Assembly (NCBI RefSeq): GCF_910585425.1
Contig: NZ_CAJUCP010000011.1
Span: 1-64,000, forward strand
Direction: 5' to 3'
From: an uncultured Acetatifactor sp.
Lineage (GTDB): Bacteria > Bacillota > Clostridia > Lachnospirales > Lachnospiraceae
Length of the DNA stretch: 64,000 bases
Position 1 is the stretch's first letter. Each line of letters begins with the position of its first letter. The translations under genes and the position numbers were made by a program. Positions 42,622 to 52,351 of the stretch are shown one piece after another. Under the pieces are notes generated by a model. That model did not search any database. It saw only the letters and a program-made list of their open reading frames with translations, and was not told the origin of the DNA.

Positions 42622-43788
42622 ATGGTTTCACTGTTAGCCAGACTTTTCATCAAGGAACAGAACGACGCGAAGGATCCTACGGTCCGGCAGGCTTACGGAA
42701 TCCTCTGCGGGGCTGTGGGGATTTTCCTGAACCTGTGCCTCTTCGCGGGGAAATTCCTGGCGGGGACCGTCAGCAATTCCATCGCCATCACGGCCGACGC
42801 CTTCAACAACCTGTCGGATGCCGGCTCCTCCATCATCACCCTGATCGGATTCAAGATGGCGGGCCAGAAGCCCGATCCCAGCCATCCCTTCGGCCATGGG
42901 CGCATCGAGTATGTGTCCGGCCTGCTGGTCTCCGTCGTCATCCTGCTCATGGGCGTGGAGCTCCTCAAATCCTCCGTCTCGAAGATTCTCCACCCGGAGG
43001 AGCTGGCCTTCTCGCCCATAGCGCTGGGGATACTGCTGTGCTCCATCCTGGTGAAGTGCTATATGTTCCTGTACAACAGAAAGCTGGGAAAGCGGCTGGA
43101 TTCCTCCGCCATGCTGGCCACGGCCACGGACTCCCTGAGCGATACCATGGCCACCACGGTGGTGCTCATCGCCACGGTCACAGGCCACTTCACGGGGCTG
43201 GCCATCGATGGCTGGTGCGGCGTGCTGGTGGGGCTGTTCATCTGCTACGCAGGATACGGCGCGGCCAGGGACACGGTGAGCCCCCTGCTGGGACAGGCCC
43301 CGGAGAAGGAATTCGTCCGGCAGATCAACGACATCGTCATGTCCTACAGCGACATCCTGGGCATCCATGACCTGATCGTACATAACTACGGGCCGGGCCG
43401 GGTTCTGATTTCCCTCCACGCGGAGGTGCCGGCGGACGGCGAGCTGCTGGCCCTCCACGACACCATTGACACCATCGAGCATGACCTGCGCGACACCCTG
43501 CACTGCCATGCGGTGATCCATATGGATCCCGTCTGTGTGGGGGACGAGCAGACCATGCGCCTGAAGGCTCTGGTGGCAGGCTACATAAAGGAGATCGGCG
43601 ACACTGTGTCCATGCACGATTTCCGCATCGTCACAGGCCCCACCCACACCAATCTGATCTTCGACGTGGCCGTGCCCTATGATTTCCACCTCTCCGACCG
43701 GGAGCTGACGGAAACGCTGACCGCCCGGATCCAGAGGGACAATCCCAACTATTTTGCTGTAATCGACGTGGATAAGCAGATGGCATAA
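42622..43788 (+). CDS. cation diffusion facilitator (CDF) family transporter
   Basis: A 388-residue divalent-metal/proton antiporter of the membrane. I start at ATG 42622 (AGGAG eight bases upstream), not at codons 61 upstream that overlap the promoter. Six membrane helices are visible. Metal-site residues lie in ADAFNNLSDAGSS (TM2) and ATATDSLSDTMAT (TM5), with HPFGHGRIEY between them. The C-terminal cytoplasmic domain (about 205-290) shows HDLIVHNYGPGRVLISLHAEV. A further C-terminal part (about 295-388) extends the usual length of about 300. Substrate (zinc, iron or manganese) cannot be assigned. Confidence 0.92.
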   Translation: MVSLLARLFIKEQNDAKDPTVRQAYGILCGAVGIFLNLCLFAGKFLAGTVSNSIAITADAFNNLSDAGSSIITLIGFKMAGQKPDPSHPFGHGRIEYVSGLLVSVVILLMGVELLKSSVSKILHPEELAFSPIALGILLCSILVKCYMFLYNRKLGKRLDSSAMLATATDSLSDTMATTVVLIATVTGHFTGLAIDGWCGVLVGLFICYAGYGAARDTVSPLLGQAPEKEFVRQINDIVMSYSDILGIHDLIVHNYGPGRVLISLHAEVPADGELLALHDTIDTIEHDLRDTLHCHAVIHMDPVCVGDEQTMRLKALVAGYIKEIGDTVSMHDFRIVTGPTHTNLIFDVAVPYDFHLSDRELTETLTARIQRDNPNYFAVIDVDKQMA

Positions 43789-43855
43789 ATGCCCGCATCG
43801 GCATGGGGCCATGCGGCGCTTCGCTCACAACGGAAAGGAGAGCAGGATTTCAGAG

Positions 43856-44284
43856 ATGCCCACAGAGAAAAGAGACCTCACTGCCGCGGAAATCAGGCGG
43901 CTGGAAGCCCTGGAAAAAAGATACCGGGAGGCCGCCCGGGCGCAGTTCCAGCGCCGGGCGGCGTACTACCACCGGTTCACCGGAGGCCATTACACCTCCG
44001 TCGCGGTGCGGGACCAGAAGACCCGCTGGGGGAGCTGTTCCTCCCGGGGCACCCTGTCCTTCAACTACCGGCTCATATTCGCCCCTCCCGTGATACTGGA
44101 TTACGTGGTGGTCCATGAGCTCTGCCACCTGACCCACATGAACCATTCCAAAGATTTCTGGGACATGGTGGCGCAGATCATGCCGGAGCACAGGCAGTAC
44201 CGGAGGTGGCTGCGCGACCACGGGCATGAGCTGACATTGACGGCCTATCTGGAGCGGATGGGGATCCCCGTCACGCTGGACTGA
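43856..44284 (+). CDS. YgjP/DUF45-type zinc metallopeptidase
   Basis: A 142-residue member of the DUF45 (YgjP, SprT-like) metallopeptidase group. The diagnostic VRDQKTRWGSCSSRGTLSFN stretch lies before the zinc motif HELCH (87-91), and the third ligand is in HMNHSKDFW (His97). The start at 43856 has AGGA eight bases upstream; an in-frame ATG at 43811 lacks a site. Physiological substrate unknown. It lies 67 bp after the cation transporter gene and probably shares its promoter. Confidence 0.88.
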   Translation: MPTEKRDLTAAEIRRLEALEKRYREAARAQFQRRAAYYHRFTGGHYTSVAVRDQKTRWGSCSSRGTLSFNYRLIFAPPVILDYVVVHELCHLTHMNHSKDFWDMVAQIMPEHRQYRRWLRDHGHELTLTAYLERMGIPVTLD

Positions 44285-44342
44285 CCGCTGGACCGCCCGG
44301 CCGGAATATCGATATCCATTCCTGCCCTCCATTCCCCGCACG

Positions 44343-44376
44343 AAAAAGGAACCGCCACCGAAGCGACGGTTCCTTT
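44343..44376 (-). terminator. intrinsic terminator of the hybrid transport operon
   Basis: A stem of about 12 bp, AAAGGAACCG with its complement and a GCTTCGGT-type loop on the minus strand, then TTTTTCG. It lies eight bases past the stop codon of the last gene. On the plus strand it may also end the metallopeptidase transcript. Confidence 0.8.
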
Positions 44377-44383
44377 ATACATG

Positions 44384-47059
44384 TCATCTGTTCTCGTCCA
44401 CATAGAGCTGCGTCCTGTTCTGGATGGTCTTCGCCACCTCCTGGGCCGTCTTCTGGCCGGTGTAGAACGCGGGCATCTCCTCGTTGATGATGTTCATGAC
44501 GCTCTCGTTGTAGTAATAGCACTTGTCTATGGACAGGATGAACGCCACGATCTCGTCCACCTGCTCCTGGCTCAGGGGATCCAGCTTGATCTCCTCGCCG
44601 TTCATGTAGAAGGTGTCGTCATACTCCTCTTTGGTGCCGTCCTCATTGATCCAGAACGGACGTTCCGTGCCCTGCTGAGCCATCTCATCGAAATATTTCT
44701 TCTGGACAGGCATCCCCCATGAGAGCTCAGACTGGTACTCCTCCGTGAGATAATATCTCAGGAATTCCCAGGCCCCATCCTTGTTGCGGGACTTACTGGA
44801 AATGGCGAAGCACTCGTTTGCCGAGATATAGGAGCCCATCCCGCTCTCCGTGGGGAAGCCGATATAGGCCACGTCCCCGCCGAAGTATCCGTTGATGGTA
44901 TAGTTCGTATCCTTGATGTTGCCGATGTAGAGCCGGGATAGGATCGTCCTGCCGTCCCGGTACTGGGACTCATAGTTGGCCCAGTAGTCCTCGCCGTAAT
45001 AGTCCTCCGTGATCTCCTCTGGAAGGCTCTTGGCAAATTCCATCATGGCGATGAAATTCGGTGTGTCGAAATCGCATTTTCCGGTTTCCACATCAATGAA
45101 ATCGCTGCCGCAGAACTGCATCATGGTGGAGAAGAAGGCGTCCCGTGTCAGGTCTCCGATCATGTTCGTCCCCTCCGGCAGACTGGCCTGGAGCTGCTTC
45201 ATGTCCTCCATGGTCCATGCGGTCTTGTCCCCCACGATAGACTCCTTGCCGATCATAGTGCCCACCGAGAAGCTGGGGATCACATAATACAGCTTCCCCT
45301 CCACAGAGTAGGCGTCGAACACATTGCTGATGAATTCCACCTGGGACAGTTCCTCGTCCTCCTCGATCATCTTGCCGATATCCTCCAGCAGCCCCTTGGC
45401 CACGTAGTTCTCCACGGGAAGTCCGTCCGCAATGAGGATGTCCGGCATATTTCCGGTAGTGACATCGTTGTTCAGCTGGGTGTAGCCGGCCTGGTAGTCC
45501 TCATAGGTATTGTAGGAATCATAGGTCTTCACCGCGATGCGGTATTTTTCGCTGCTGCGGTTGAATTCTATGACCCTCCTCTCCATGTCGCCGCCAACAT
45601 AATTGCCCGCCAGCACCAGCACGGCCTTGTCGGGAATGTCCTTGGGATCCACGTAGGTGAACAATCCGGCCTTCATGCCCTCCTCGTGGTCCTCGTAATA
45701 TATGCCCAGGAAAGTGCTGTCGTCAATCTCCACCACGCCGGAGAAATTGGTCACATACAGGTCGGAATTGATAAAGTTCATCTTCTGGATCAGGTTCTCG
45801 TCCCCTATCTTATAGGTGTAGATGCCGTCGCCGCTGCTGCATACCAGATCCGAATTTATTCCCACGTTCATATTGCCAAATCCTGTGTAAGCATAGCTGG
45901 CCGGCATGGGAGTGGGCTGCCCTAAGGTATCCGCAGCGGGGTCGTAGGTGGTAATGAACTGTTTTGCGTAGTCGTTCTCATCATAGTATATCACGAGGAA
46001 AGTGCCGTCCCCTTTGTCGATGATGCGGTCTGTATTGTTGAACACCTTGCCCACGTCCTCGGACAGGGGCTCCCTGCTGCCCAGATTGCCCTGGGCATCC
46101 ACGGTCATCCTGTAGGCTGCGTTGCCGGAGAGTATCAAAGTGGCAGAGCCCTCCGCCGTTACGGCCATGGCATTGACATATATATATTCGTCCTCCGACT
46201 GCAGCCCCTCCAGCTCCTTCTCCCACTGAAAGCTTCCGTCCGCATTCCAACTGGCGATATAATACTTCTGGGTATAGATTTCATTGGTATAGTCGCTGTA
46301 GGAATAGTACCTGATGGCATATATCTTACCGTCAGCGCCGAAGCTGAAATTATTGTAACTGGAATTCTCCCAGATGTCCTGGGGCACAGAGTCCGGCTCC
46401 TCAACCCCGAAGGCATCGTCCGATATCTCTCCCTCGGCATCGCCTTCCGGATCGGTGGCAGCGTCGCCCTCGCCTTCTCCCTCCGGATCGGCTTCAGCGT
46501 CGCCTCCGCCTTCTCCCTCCGGATCGGTCCCGGTCTCTCCCTCGCTTTCCGGTTCTGCCGCAGAGTCCCCTTCGGCCCCGGCTTCTCCCCCGGTATCCTC
46601 TCCCTCTTCCGGTTCCGCCGCCGTATCGTCTTCCCCGGTATCCTCTTCCTCTGCCTGACTTTCCGTGCGGGGCATCGGCTGCATGCCGGAGCCTGCGCCT
46701 CCCCCGGCCTGAGGCTCCCATTCGGGAATGTCCAGGTTCGTCATCCGGATATCGGAACCGTCATCCTTCATGGCCAATAACCTGATATCCGTTACGGGAT
46801 TCTCATTGAACTTCTCGTCGTTCCAATGGTACACCTGCATCAGCAGCCGGACTTCCCCGTCCACATGGGCAGACGCGTAGACATTTACATCGTCCCCGTC
46901 TATCTCCGGCAGGGCGATGTCCTGCACCCTGTACACATTCTCCTTGGCCAGGGCGGAATTCTCGTTCTTGCCCCCGCCTCCCCCGCAGGCACACAGGCCC
47001 GCTGTCATGCCGCAGACCAGGCCAATGGCCAGGGCCTGCTTCAACCGCTTCTTTTTCAT
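44384..47059 (-). CDS. solute-binding lipoprotein fused to a propeller-like domain (second copy)
   Basis: An 891-residue lipoprotein, lipobox GLCAC. After a first strand-rich part (about 30-120) comes an acidic Gly/Glu/Asp/Ala low-complexity segment (about 125-220). A domain of about 230 residues follows with repeated strands such as FSFGADGKIYAIRYY and GDGTFLVIYYDE, suggesting a beta-propeller. The C-terminal half (about 470-891) is a family 1 sugar-type binding protein, with PDILIADGLPVENYVAKGLLEDIG and DGAWEFLRYYL. The C-terminus NIINEEMPAFYTGQK closely matches that of the paralogue at 52352-54646. It is last in the operon, 3 bp after the MacB-like gene. Confidence 0.85.
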   Translation of the reverse strand: MKKKRLKQALAIGLVCGMTAGLCACGGGGGKNENSALAKENVYRVQDIALPEIDGDDVNVYASAHVDGEVRLLMQVYHWNDEKFNENPVTDIRLLAMKDDGSDIRMTNLDIPEWEPQAGGGAGSGMQPMPRTESQAEEEDTGEDDTAAEPEEGEDTGGEAGAEGDSAAEPESEGETGTDPEGEGGGDAEADPEGEGEGDAATDPEGDAEGEISDDAFGVEEPDSVPQDIWENSSYNNFSFGADGKIYAIRYYSYSDYTNEIYTQKYYIASWNADGSFQWEKELEGLQSEDEYIYVNAMAVTAEGSATLILSGNAAYRMTVDAQGNLGSREPLSEDVGKVFNNTDRIIDKGDGTFLVIYYDENDYAKQFITTYDPAADTLGQPTPMPASYAYTGFGNMNVGINSDLVCSSGDGIYTYKIGDENLIQKMNFINSDLYVTNFSGVVEIDDSTFLGIYYEDHEEGMKAGLFTYVDPKDIPDKAVLVLAGNYVGGDMERRVIEFNRSSEKYRIAVKTYDSYNTYEDYQAGYTQLNNDVTTGNMPDILIADGLPVENYVAKGLLEDIGKMIEEDEELSQVEFISNVFDAYSVEGKLYYVIPSFSVGTMIGKESIVGDKTAWTMEDMKQLQASLPEGTNMIGDLTRDAFFSTMMQFCGSDFIDVETGKCDFDTPNFIAMMEFAKSLPEEITEDYYGEDYWANYESQYRDGRTILSRLYIGNIKDTNYTINGYFGGDVAYIGFPTESGMGSYISANECFAISSKSRNKDGAWEFLRYYLTEEYQSELSWGMPVQKKYFDEMAQQGTERPFWINEDGTKEEYDDTFYMNGEEIKLDPLSQEQVDEIVAFILSIDKCYYYNESVMNIINEEMPAFYTGQKTAQEVAKTIQNRTQLYVDENR

Positions 47060-47062
47060 AAT

Positions 47063-48454
47063 CTACGCCTCCTCATTTTTGCGCCCGCCGCGCCTCCATC
47101 CGAACCTGCGCTTCTTTCGGGCACCTTCCGCGGACTGCTCCCCGGGCATTTCTTCCGCCCCGGCCTCCCCCGCGGACTGCTCTCCGGGCATTTCTTCCGC
47201 CCCGGCCTCCTCCACGGACCGCTCCCCGGGCATTTCTTCCGCCCCGGCCTCCTCCGCGGACTGCTCTCCGGGCATTTCTTCCGCCCCGGCCTCCTCCGCC
47301 TCATCGAAATCGTCATATTCGGACTTTTTGCGCTTTTTGCGCTTCTTCCGGATTTTCTTCCCGGAAGCTTCCTCCCCCGGTTCCGCTTCCCCGGATTCCT
47401 TCGCCTTTCTCTCCTTGCGCTTCTCCCGGAGCTTCTCTATCCTGCGCTCCGCGAAATCCTGAAGCTTATGCCAGACGTCCTTCATGGTCCAGCCCTTGTG
47501 CCTCCACCAGATGCAGAAGAACACGATTGCCAATCCCACAGGGTAGAGCAGGAAGAGGATGCCGAACAACGTCAGCACCATCAGCACATCCGCATACCCT
47601 CTGGCGATGTTCTCCCAGTAAGGATAGATGATGGCCTTGCCGTTCATGGAGCGGGTTCCGAACTCCGCGATGAGCTTCAGCCTGGAAAGCAGGGAATAGC
47701 GGGAGGTATTCTCCACCACTTCCACCTCTTTCTCCTCGGCCCCCAGCTTCTCCTTGACATAATTATAGGCAAAGCCCGTCACAGGGTTAGGCATGACTAT
47801 CTCGTAATGGTTGATTCCGTGGCTGTCCCCCAGCTCCGTCAGCGTCTGGTAGGACACATACACCACGGTGCTGTCCAGCCCCGCAGCCTCCGCGAAATGC
47901 CCGGAGGGCCTGCGGATCACGCCTGTGACGATGTGGGGGACGCCTCCGATATAGACCGTCATCCCTGCCACGTCGTTAGAGCCGAACAGCTGCCAGGCCG
48001 CATCCTCGTCTATGACGCAGTAGTCCTTCATCAGGTCATTGCCCGAAAAGTAGGAGCCGTTCAGCAGGGTCAGCGGATGGAACAGGAAAAAGTCGCCGCC
48101 GATGCCGATGGCGTCCGCCGTCAGGTTCGTCTTGCCGTTGGACAGGGTCACCTGGCCGTCCGCGCTGTAGGCATCCGCCCAGAGCCTGGCGCCTGGATTC
48201 TCCGATTCCTGAACCACGGAAGCTTCTGTCAGGGCGGCATCAACCGTATGCTCAAATTCAATGAGCGCATCCTCCGTGATGCCGGAGCCCACGGAGAAAA
48301 AGCAGCTCACCTGGGAGGCGTTCCCGTCTTCGCTCCAGCGCTGCGCCGCCGTCTGGGTAAGCTGGCTGCGTCCCAGATGGTTCGACACGAGCAACAGAAT
48401 CAGGAAGATGAGAAAGGAAATCCCCCCGCTTATGCCCAGTACTATTCTCTTCAT
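47063..48454 (-). CDS. MacB-like periplasmic-core protein with two membrane helices
   Basis: A 463-residue protein. TM1 (about 4-27) is followed by an extracytoplasmic domain (about 30-285) resembling the MacB core, with LFHPLTLLNGSYFSGNDLMKDYCVIDEDAAWQLFGS and GGVPHIVTGVIR. TM2 (about 290-317) comes next, and no further helices, whereas true MacB/FtsX permeases have four. The cytoplasmic tail is very basic (KKIRKKRKKRKK) and then carries four 14-residue repeats of the form EEAGAEEMPGEQSA. It sits between the HlyD-like adaptor and a binding protein, and no ATPase gene is adjacent. It may be a structural partner of the adaptor rather than a full permease. Confidence 0.75.
   Translation of the reverse strand: MKRIVLGISGGISFLIFLILLLVSNHLGRSQLTQTAAQRWSEDGNASQVSCFFSVGSGITEDALIEFEHTVDAALTEASVVQESENPGARLWADAYSADGQVTLSNGKTNLTADAIGIGGDFFLFHPLTLLNGSYFSGNDLMKDYCVIDEDAAWQLFGSNDVAGMTVYIGGVPHIVTGVIRRPSGHFAEAAGLDSTVVYVSYQTLTELGDSHGINHYEIVMPNPVTGFAYNYVKEKLGAEEKEVEVVENTSRYSLLSRLKLIAEFGTRSMNGKAIIYPYWENIARGYADVLMVLTLFGILFLLYPVGLAIVFFCIWWRHKGWTMKDVWHKLQDFAERRIEKLREKRKERKAKESGEAEPGEEASGKKIRKKRKKRKKSEYDDFDEAEEAGAEEMPGEQSAEEAGAEEMPGERSVEEAGAEEMPGEQSAGEAGAEEMPGEQSAEGARKKRRFGWRRGGRKNEEA
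47131..47298 (-). repeat. four tandem 42-bp units in the MacB-like gene
   Basis: Units begin at 47131, 47173, 47215 and 47257, with exact 42-bp spacing and few substitutions, each coding for EAGAEEMPGEQSA-like sequence. In-frame units mean copy number can change without breaking the gene. Confidence 0.9.
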
Positions 48455-48475
48455 ATGGAATGCCTTCCTTCCCGA

Positions 48476-50362
48476 TTACCCTTCCGCCAGCCTGACTTGC
48501 TTTCCGGCCTCCACGGGCTTGGTGGATGTAGTGATTACAAACTCGTAGCCATACAGTGCGGCGCTGATCGCGGACTGGGTGTCGTCGCTGGCCAATACCT
48601 CCACATCCACCCGCGTGGCGATATAACGGGTATTCAGGGGCCCGGGCTTGGATTCCACGATCAGGATGAATTTGCCGTTGTTGTCCTCCCGAATCGCGCT
48701 GTTGGGCACGATCAGGTCGTAGTTGGCGCTCTTCTGGCCCACGGATACATTCAGGGTCTGCCCTGCCGTCACATCGCCGTCCACGTCAAAGGTCAGCAGC
48801 TTCTTCTGTCCCGGCTCAGTGGGGTCGGGCTTGATGTTGGCCAGGGTCACTTTCAGGTCGTCATATCTCCAGGCGTTCACCAGATCCGCCACGTCTCCCA
48901 CGGACAGCCGCTTGGCCTGTTCGTTGGTAACGGAGAAGCTCATGGAGAAGCCCTTGCCCGCAGGCTGCAGAACCGCCGCGGGGGTGCCGGGCTCAGTGCT
49001 CTCTCCCGCCACCACGTTCAGGGTGGTCACCGTGCCTGCCACGGGGGCTGTGATGGTGGCGCCTACGGATTTGTCCGTCAGCTCCTTCACCAGCTTCTCC
49101 TGATCCGCGATTTTGGTCAGGAGGGCCGAGAGATCCACCTCCTTGTTGAATCCTGCCAGGAGGTCTGTCAGTTCCTTCTCCACGTCCTCCTTCTCGGTGG
49201 TGGCCTTGCTCAGGCTCAGGGTCAGGTCGGCCTTTTCGTTGTTCAGGGCTTCCCGCTCTCCGCCGCCGGAGCCGCCCGCCTGCTTGTTTGCCAGGTTGCG
49301 CTGGGCATCGGCAAGCTTGCCCTCCCAGGTGCCCTTGGCGGTCACGGCGCTGTCGTATTCGGTCTGGGCCTCGTTTATCTTCTTCTGGGCCTCTGCGCGG
49401 TCTGACTCGATGGCGGCGCTGGCATTCGCCAGAGCCTGGTTGGCATTCTCCAAAGCCAAATATGCGCTTTCCTCAGCTTTCTGAGCCTCCTTCACACTGC
49501 CCTCACCCTCACTCTTTAGACGGTCAAGCGCAGCCTGATCCTCAGCGCTCAAATCTCCCTGAGCCGCCTTCTCCTCAAGGCTTTTCTGACGATTTTCCCT
49601 CTCGCTTCTCTCCTTTACCGCATTATCCACAGCCGTCTGGCAGGCCGCCACATTGTCCTGCGCCACCTGCACCGCGCTGTTCACGGATTCCAGCACGCCC
49701 TTAGCCGCCTCCAGCTTCTGATTTGCCGTCTCAATCCACGCCGTGGCCTTGCTCAGCTCTGCCTGGGCATAATTCACCGCCTGCTGCTCCGCGGAGGTGT
49801 CCACCGAGCCGTCCCCCAGTTTGCCCAGGGCAGCGTCTATCTCCGCAATCCGGTTGTTGTAGGCATCGATAGTGTTCTCCAGGGCATCAATCCGGCTGTT
49901 GTAGGCATCAATCTGGGCCACCTTGGACTCCGTAGAGGTCACATTGCCGGTCTGCACCTTGTTCACGATATTGGAGGAGGTGTCCGCCGCCACGATGGCC
50001 TTGTCATACTCCGCCTTCAGGCTGTCCAGCTGGGTCTTGGCCTCCTTCAGCTCCGTGCTCTCCGCATCCTCCAGATACATCAATACATCGTCCTTCTCCA
50101 CCTGGTCCCCCACCTTCACGGCCACCTGGGACACCTTCCTGGATTCCGACACCTCCACATTGTAGGGATTTCCGCTCTCCACTACCCCTGAGCCGCGGAT
50201 CTTGGCCGTGATGGTCCCCGACTCCACGTACTGCGTGGCTACCTCCGGCAGGGAATAGTTCATGATGGTGTTGGAGAAAAAGGTGAGCACCAGCATCACC
50301 GACAAGAATATGATGGCCGCTGTCTTCACCCATTCCCTTCTCTTCTTTCCGTTCTCGTTCAT
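48476..50362 (-). CDS. HlyD/RND-type membrane-fusion adaptor
   Basis: A 628-residue adaptor. One N-terminal helix (about 12-32) anchors it. A biotinyl-lipoyl-like half motif (VEVSESRKVSQVAVKVGDQVEKDDVLMYLED, about 70-100) is followed by a very long helical hairpin (about 105-440) rich in Ala/Glu/Lys/Gln. The lipoyl second half (ATITAPVAGTVTTLNVVAGE) and two beta-barrel modules come next. It is typical of Gram-positive MacA-like partners of MacB permeases, though the hairpin is longer than usual. Here the partner with a MacB-like domain has only two helices, and no ATPase is adjacent. Confidence 0.88.
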   Translation of the reverse strand: MNENGKKRREWVKTAAIIFLSVMLVLTFFSNTIMNYSLPEVATQYVESGTITAKIRGSGVVESGNPYNVEVSESRKVSQVAVKVGDQVEKDDVLMYLEDAESTELKEAKTQLDSLKAEYDKAIVAADTSSNIVNKVQTGNVTSTESKVAQIDAYNSRIDALENTIDAYNNRIAEIDAALGKLGDGSVDTSAEQQAVNYAQAELSKATAWIETANQKLEAAKGVLESVNSAVQVAQDNVAACQTAVDNAVKERSERENRQKSLEEKAAQGDLSAEDQAALDRLKSEGEGSVKEAQKAEESAYLALENANQALANASAAIESDRAEAQKKINEAQTEYDSAVTAKGTWEGKLADAQRNLANKQAGGSGGGEREALNNEKADLTLSLSKATTEKEDVEKELTDLLAGFNKEVDLSALLTKIADQEKLVKELTDKSVGATITAPVAGTVTTLNVVAGESTEPGTPAAVLQPAGKGFSMSFSVTNEQAKRLSVGDVADLVNAWRYDDLKVTLANIKPDPTEPGQKKLLTFDVDGDVTAGQTLNVSVGQKSANYDLIVPNSAIREDNNGKFILIVESKPGPLNTRYIATRVDVEVLASDDTQSAISAALYGYEFVITTSTKPVEAGKQVRLAEG

Positions 50363-50421
50363 CGCTCTTCCTCTCCTCTAATCCTCTATCTGTCTAAAAT
50401 ACAAACTGAAACTGGTGCAAG

Positions 50422-51381
50422 TCAGCCCTTGATTCCGCCCTGATATGTAATGCCGTCCACCAGATACTCCTCCCCGTACAGGAAAATCAGCAGGCTGGGC
50501 ACCATGTAGATCGTAGCCACCGCGAACGCCAGCCCGATCTCCCCCGCGTTGATCTTGCTCAGGAATACCGACAGGGGATGCTGCTCCGGATCCGACATCA
50601 GAATCAGCGGCTGCTCTACCATGTTCCAGTAGTCAATGAACACCAGTATGGCCGCGGAGCATATGGCCCCCTTGCACAGCGGCAGGCATATCTTGCGGTA
50701 GATCTGCCATTCCCCGGCCCCGTCTATCTGCGCCGCCTCCAGCACCGACTCCGGGATCCTGCGCATGAACTTGGTCAGCAGGAACACCGCAAAGGGCGAG
50801 AAGATGCCGGGGAGCCAGATGGCCCAGTTGGTGTCCAGGAGGTTCAGCCAGTCGCTGACCAGGTAGTTGGGCACCAGCGTCACCTGATAGGGCATCAGCA
50901 TCAGGATGATGTACGCGAAGAATATGATCTCCCGGATCCTCCCCCGGTATCTGGCGAAGCCGTAGGAGGCCAGGGAAGCCACCGTCAGCTGGAACACCAC
51001 GATGGGCCCCACCAGTATCACGGAATTCCAGAACTTGAACAGGTATTCCGGGCTCTTGAACAGCACCGTATTGTACTGGCTGAAGGATACCATGTCGGGA
51101 ATGAACTTCAAGTTCACCCTCTCCGAGATATATACCTTGCCGCCATTGGCGTCCGTGGCGAAGATGGAGCCATAGTTGGCCGAGATCTCCGAGGCCGCCA
51201 TGAAGGAATTCGTAATGGTCAGCACGATGGGCATCAGGAACAGAATCGCGAAGGTCGCCGCCACGATGGTGGCCAGCCCGATCTTCACAGTCTGGCGCCT
51301 CTTCCTGCGCATGGCCAGCCTCCTGTCCCGCTCTCTGGGATCCAACGGGGCCGCAGGCATGTTTTCCGGTCTCTTTTTCAC
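50422..51381 (-). CDS. sugar-type ABC permease, MalG-like
   Basis: A 319-residue permease of the carbohydrate (CUT1) family. TM1 lies at about 35-57, then an outer loop of about 65 residues, and five further helices. The EAA motif is AAQIDGAGEWQIYRKICLPLCKG. The C-terminal YLVDGITYQGGIKG is typical of the family's MalG-like branch. It overlaps the MalF-like gene by 4 bp. The ATPase needed is not encoded here; a shared MsmX-type ATPase elsewhere is the common solution in Firmicutes. Confidence 0.92.
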   Translation of the reverse strand: MKKRPENMPAAPLDPRERDRRLAMRRKRRQTVKIGLATIVAATFAILFLMPIVLTITNSFMAASEISANYGSIFATDANGGKVYISERVNLKFIPDMVSFSQYNTVLFKSPEYLFKFWNSVILVGPIVVFQLTVASLASYGFARYRGRIREIIFFAYIILMLMPYQVTLVPNYLVSDWLNLLDTNWAIWLPGIFSPFAVFLLTKFMRRIPESVLEAAQIDGAGEWQIYRKICLPLCKGAICSAAILVFIDYWNMVEQPLILMSDPEQHPLSVFLSKINAGEIGLAFAVATIYMVPSLLIFLYGEEYLVDGITYQGGIKG

Positions 51382-52325
51382 CCCTCCACATCCTTTCCGA
51401 AACGATTCTCAGCGATGAACAGGACACCGATGATCACGATCATCACCAAAGACATCAGAATCGCTGCCGCAGACAGCGTCTGGTAGTCCAGGGACTTGAA
51501 CTTATTGTTCATGAAATGCTGCAGCGTGTAGATAGAGTCATAGGGGTAATCCGTTGTCAGCAGATATACCTCCCTGAAAATCTTGAACGAATTGATCAGC
51601 GACATAATCGCCACGAACAGCAGCGTAGACGACAGATAGCGAATTTTTATGTAGAAGAACGTCTGCAGGGGCCTGGCGCTCTCCAGCTCCGCCACCTCCA
51701 GGATGTCCTTCGGTATGCTGGCCAGCGCCGCCATGAACAGGATCATGTTGTAGCCCAGATTCTTCCACAGGAACAATATGACGATTACCACAAGCGCGTA
51801 ATCGGATTTCAGCCAGTCGATCTTGTCGCCGCCCAGGGCCGCCAGCACCTCGTTCACCGCGCCGTTATAGTGGAACAGCACCTGCCAGATCAGCACGATG
51901 GAAGCCACGGGCACCATCATGGGGCTCAGGAAGAAGGTACGGAACTGGCTCCGGAAAGGGAGCTTGGCCTCCAGCACGATGGCCAGCAGCAGGGACAGCA
52001 CCACCGCCAGCGGCACCGCCACAGCCGAGAACATGAACGTATTGTGCACAGCCCGCCGGAACGCGGTATTGCCCATGATGCTCGTAAAATTGTCCAGAAA
52101 TACAAAATTACCGCTGATGGGATTGTCTACCAGCGAATAATAGATGACCACCAGGAAGGGGAGGATGAAAAAAGCCAGCACTCCCAAGAAGCTGGGGGCG
52201 ATGTACGCCCCCGAGCTGATCTTGATCTTGCGCATCCTTCTGGTGGATTTATTTTGATGTCCTTTTGCGGAAGCCTCCGGCGGTTTTCCGCTTTTTTTAA
52301 ATCTCTTCACTCTCATAACTCCCAT
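51378..52325 (-). CDS. sugar-type ABC permease, MalF-like
   Basis: A 315-residue permease. I start at ATG 52325 (GGGAG eight bases upstream). Lys-rich N-terminus, TM1 at about 42-64, then five more helices. The EAA-like loop reads AELESARPLQTFFYIKIRYLSS, so the usual Gly is replaced. It lies between the first binding protein gene (26 bp away) and the MalG-like gene (overlap 4 bp). The pair should form the membrane core of an importer, supplied by one or both binding proteins of the operon. Confidence 0.9.
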   Translation of the reverse strand: MGVMRVKRFKKSGKPPEASAKGHQNKSTRRMRKIKISSGAYIAPSFLGVLAFFILPFLVVIYYSLVDNPISGNFVFLDNFTSIMGNTAFRRAVHNTFMFSAVAVPLAVVLSLLLAIVLEAKLPFRSQFRTFFLSPMMVPVASIVLIWQVLFHYNGAVNEVLAALGGDKIDWLKSDYALVVIVILFLWKNLGYNMILFMAALASIPKDILEVAELESARPLQTFFYIKIRYLSSTLLFVAIMSLINSFKIFREVYLLTTDYPYDSIYTLQHFMNNKFKSLDYQTLSAAAILMSLVMIVIIGVLFIAENRFGKDVEG

Positions 52326-52351
52326 CCGCCTGTCTCCCAAGGCCGCAGGCG

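Noticed and set aside
47131..47298. Regular repeats considered as a CRISPR array
   Set aside because: Units are contiguous, in frame and coding, with no unique spacers and no cas genes.
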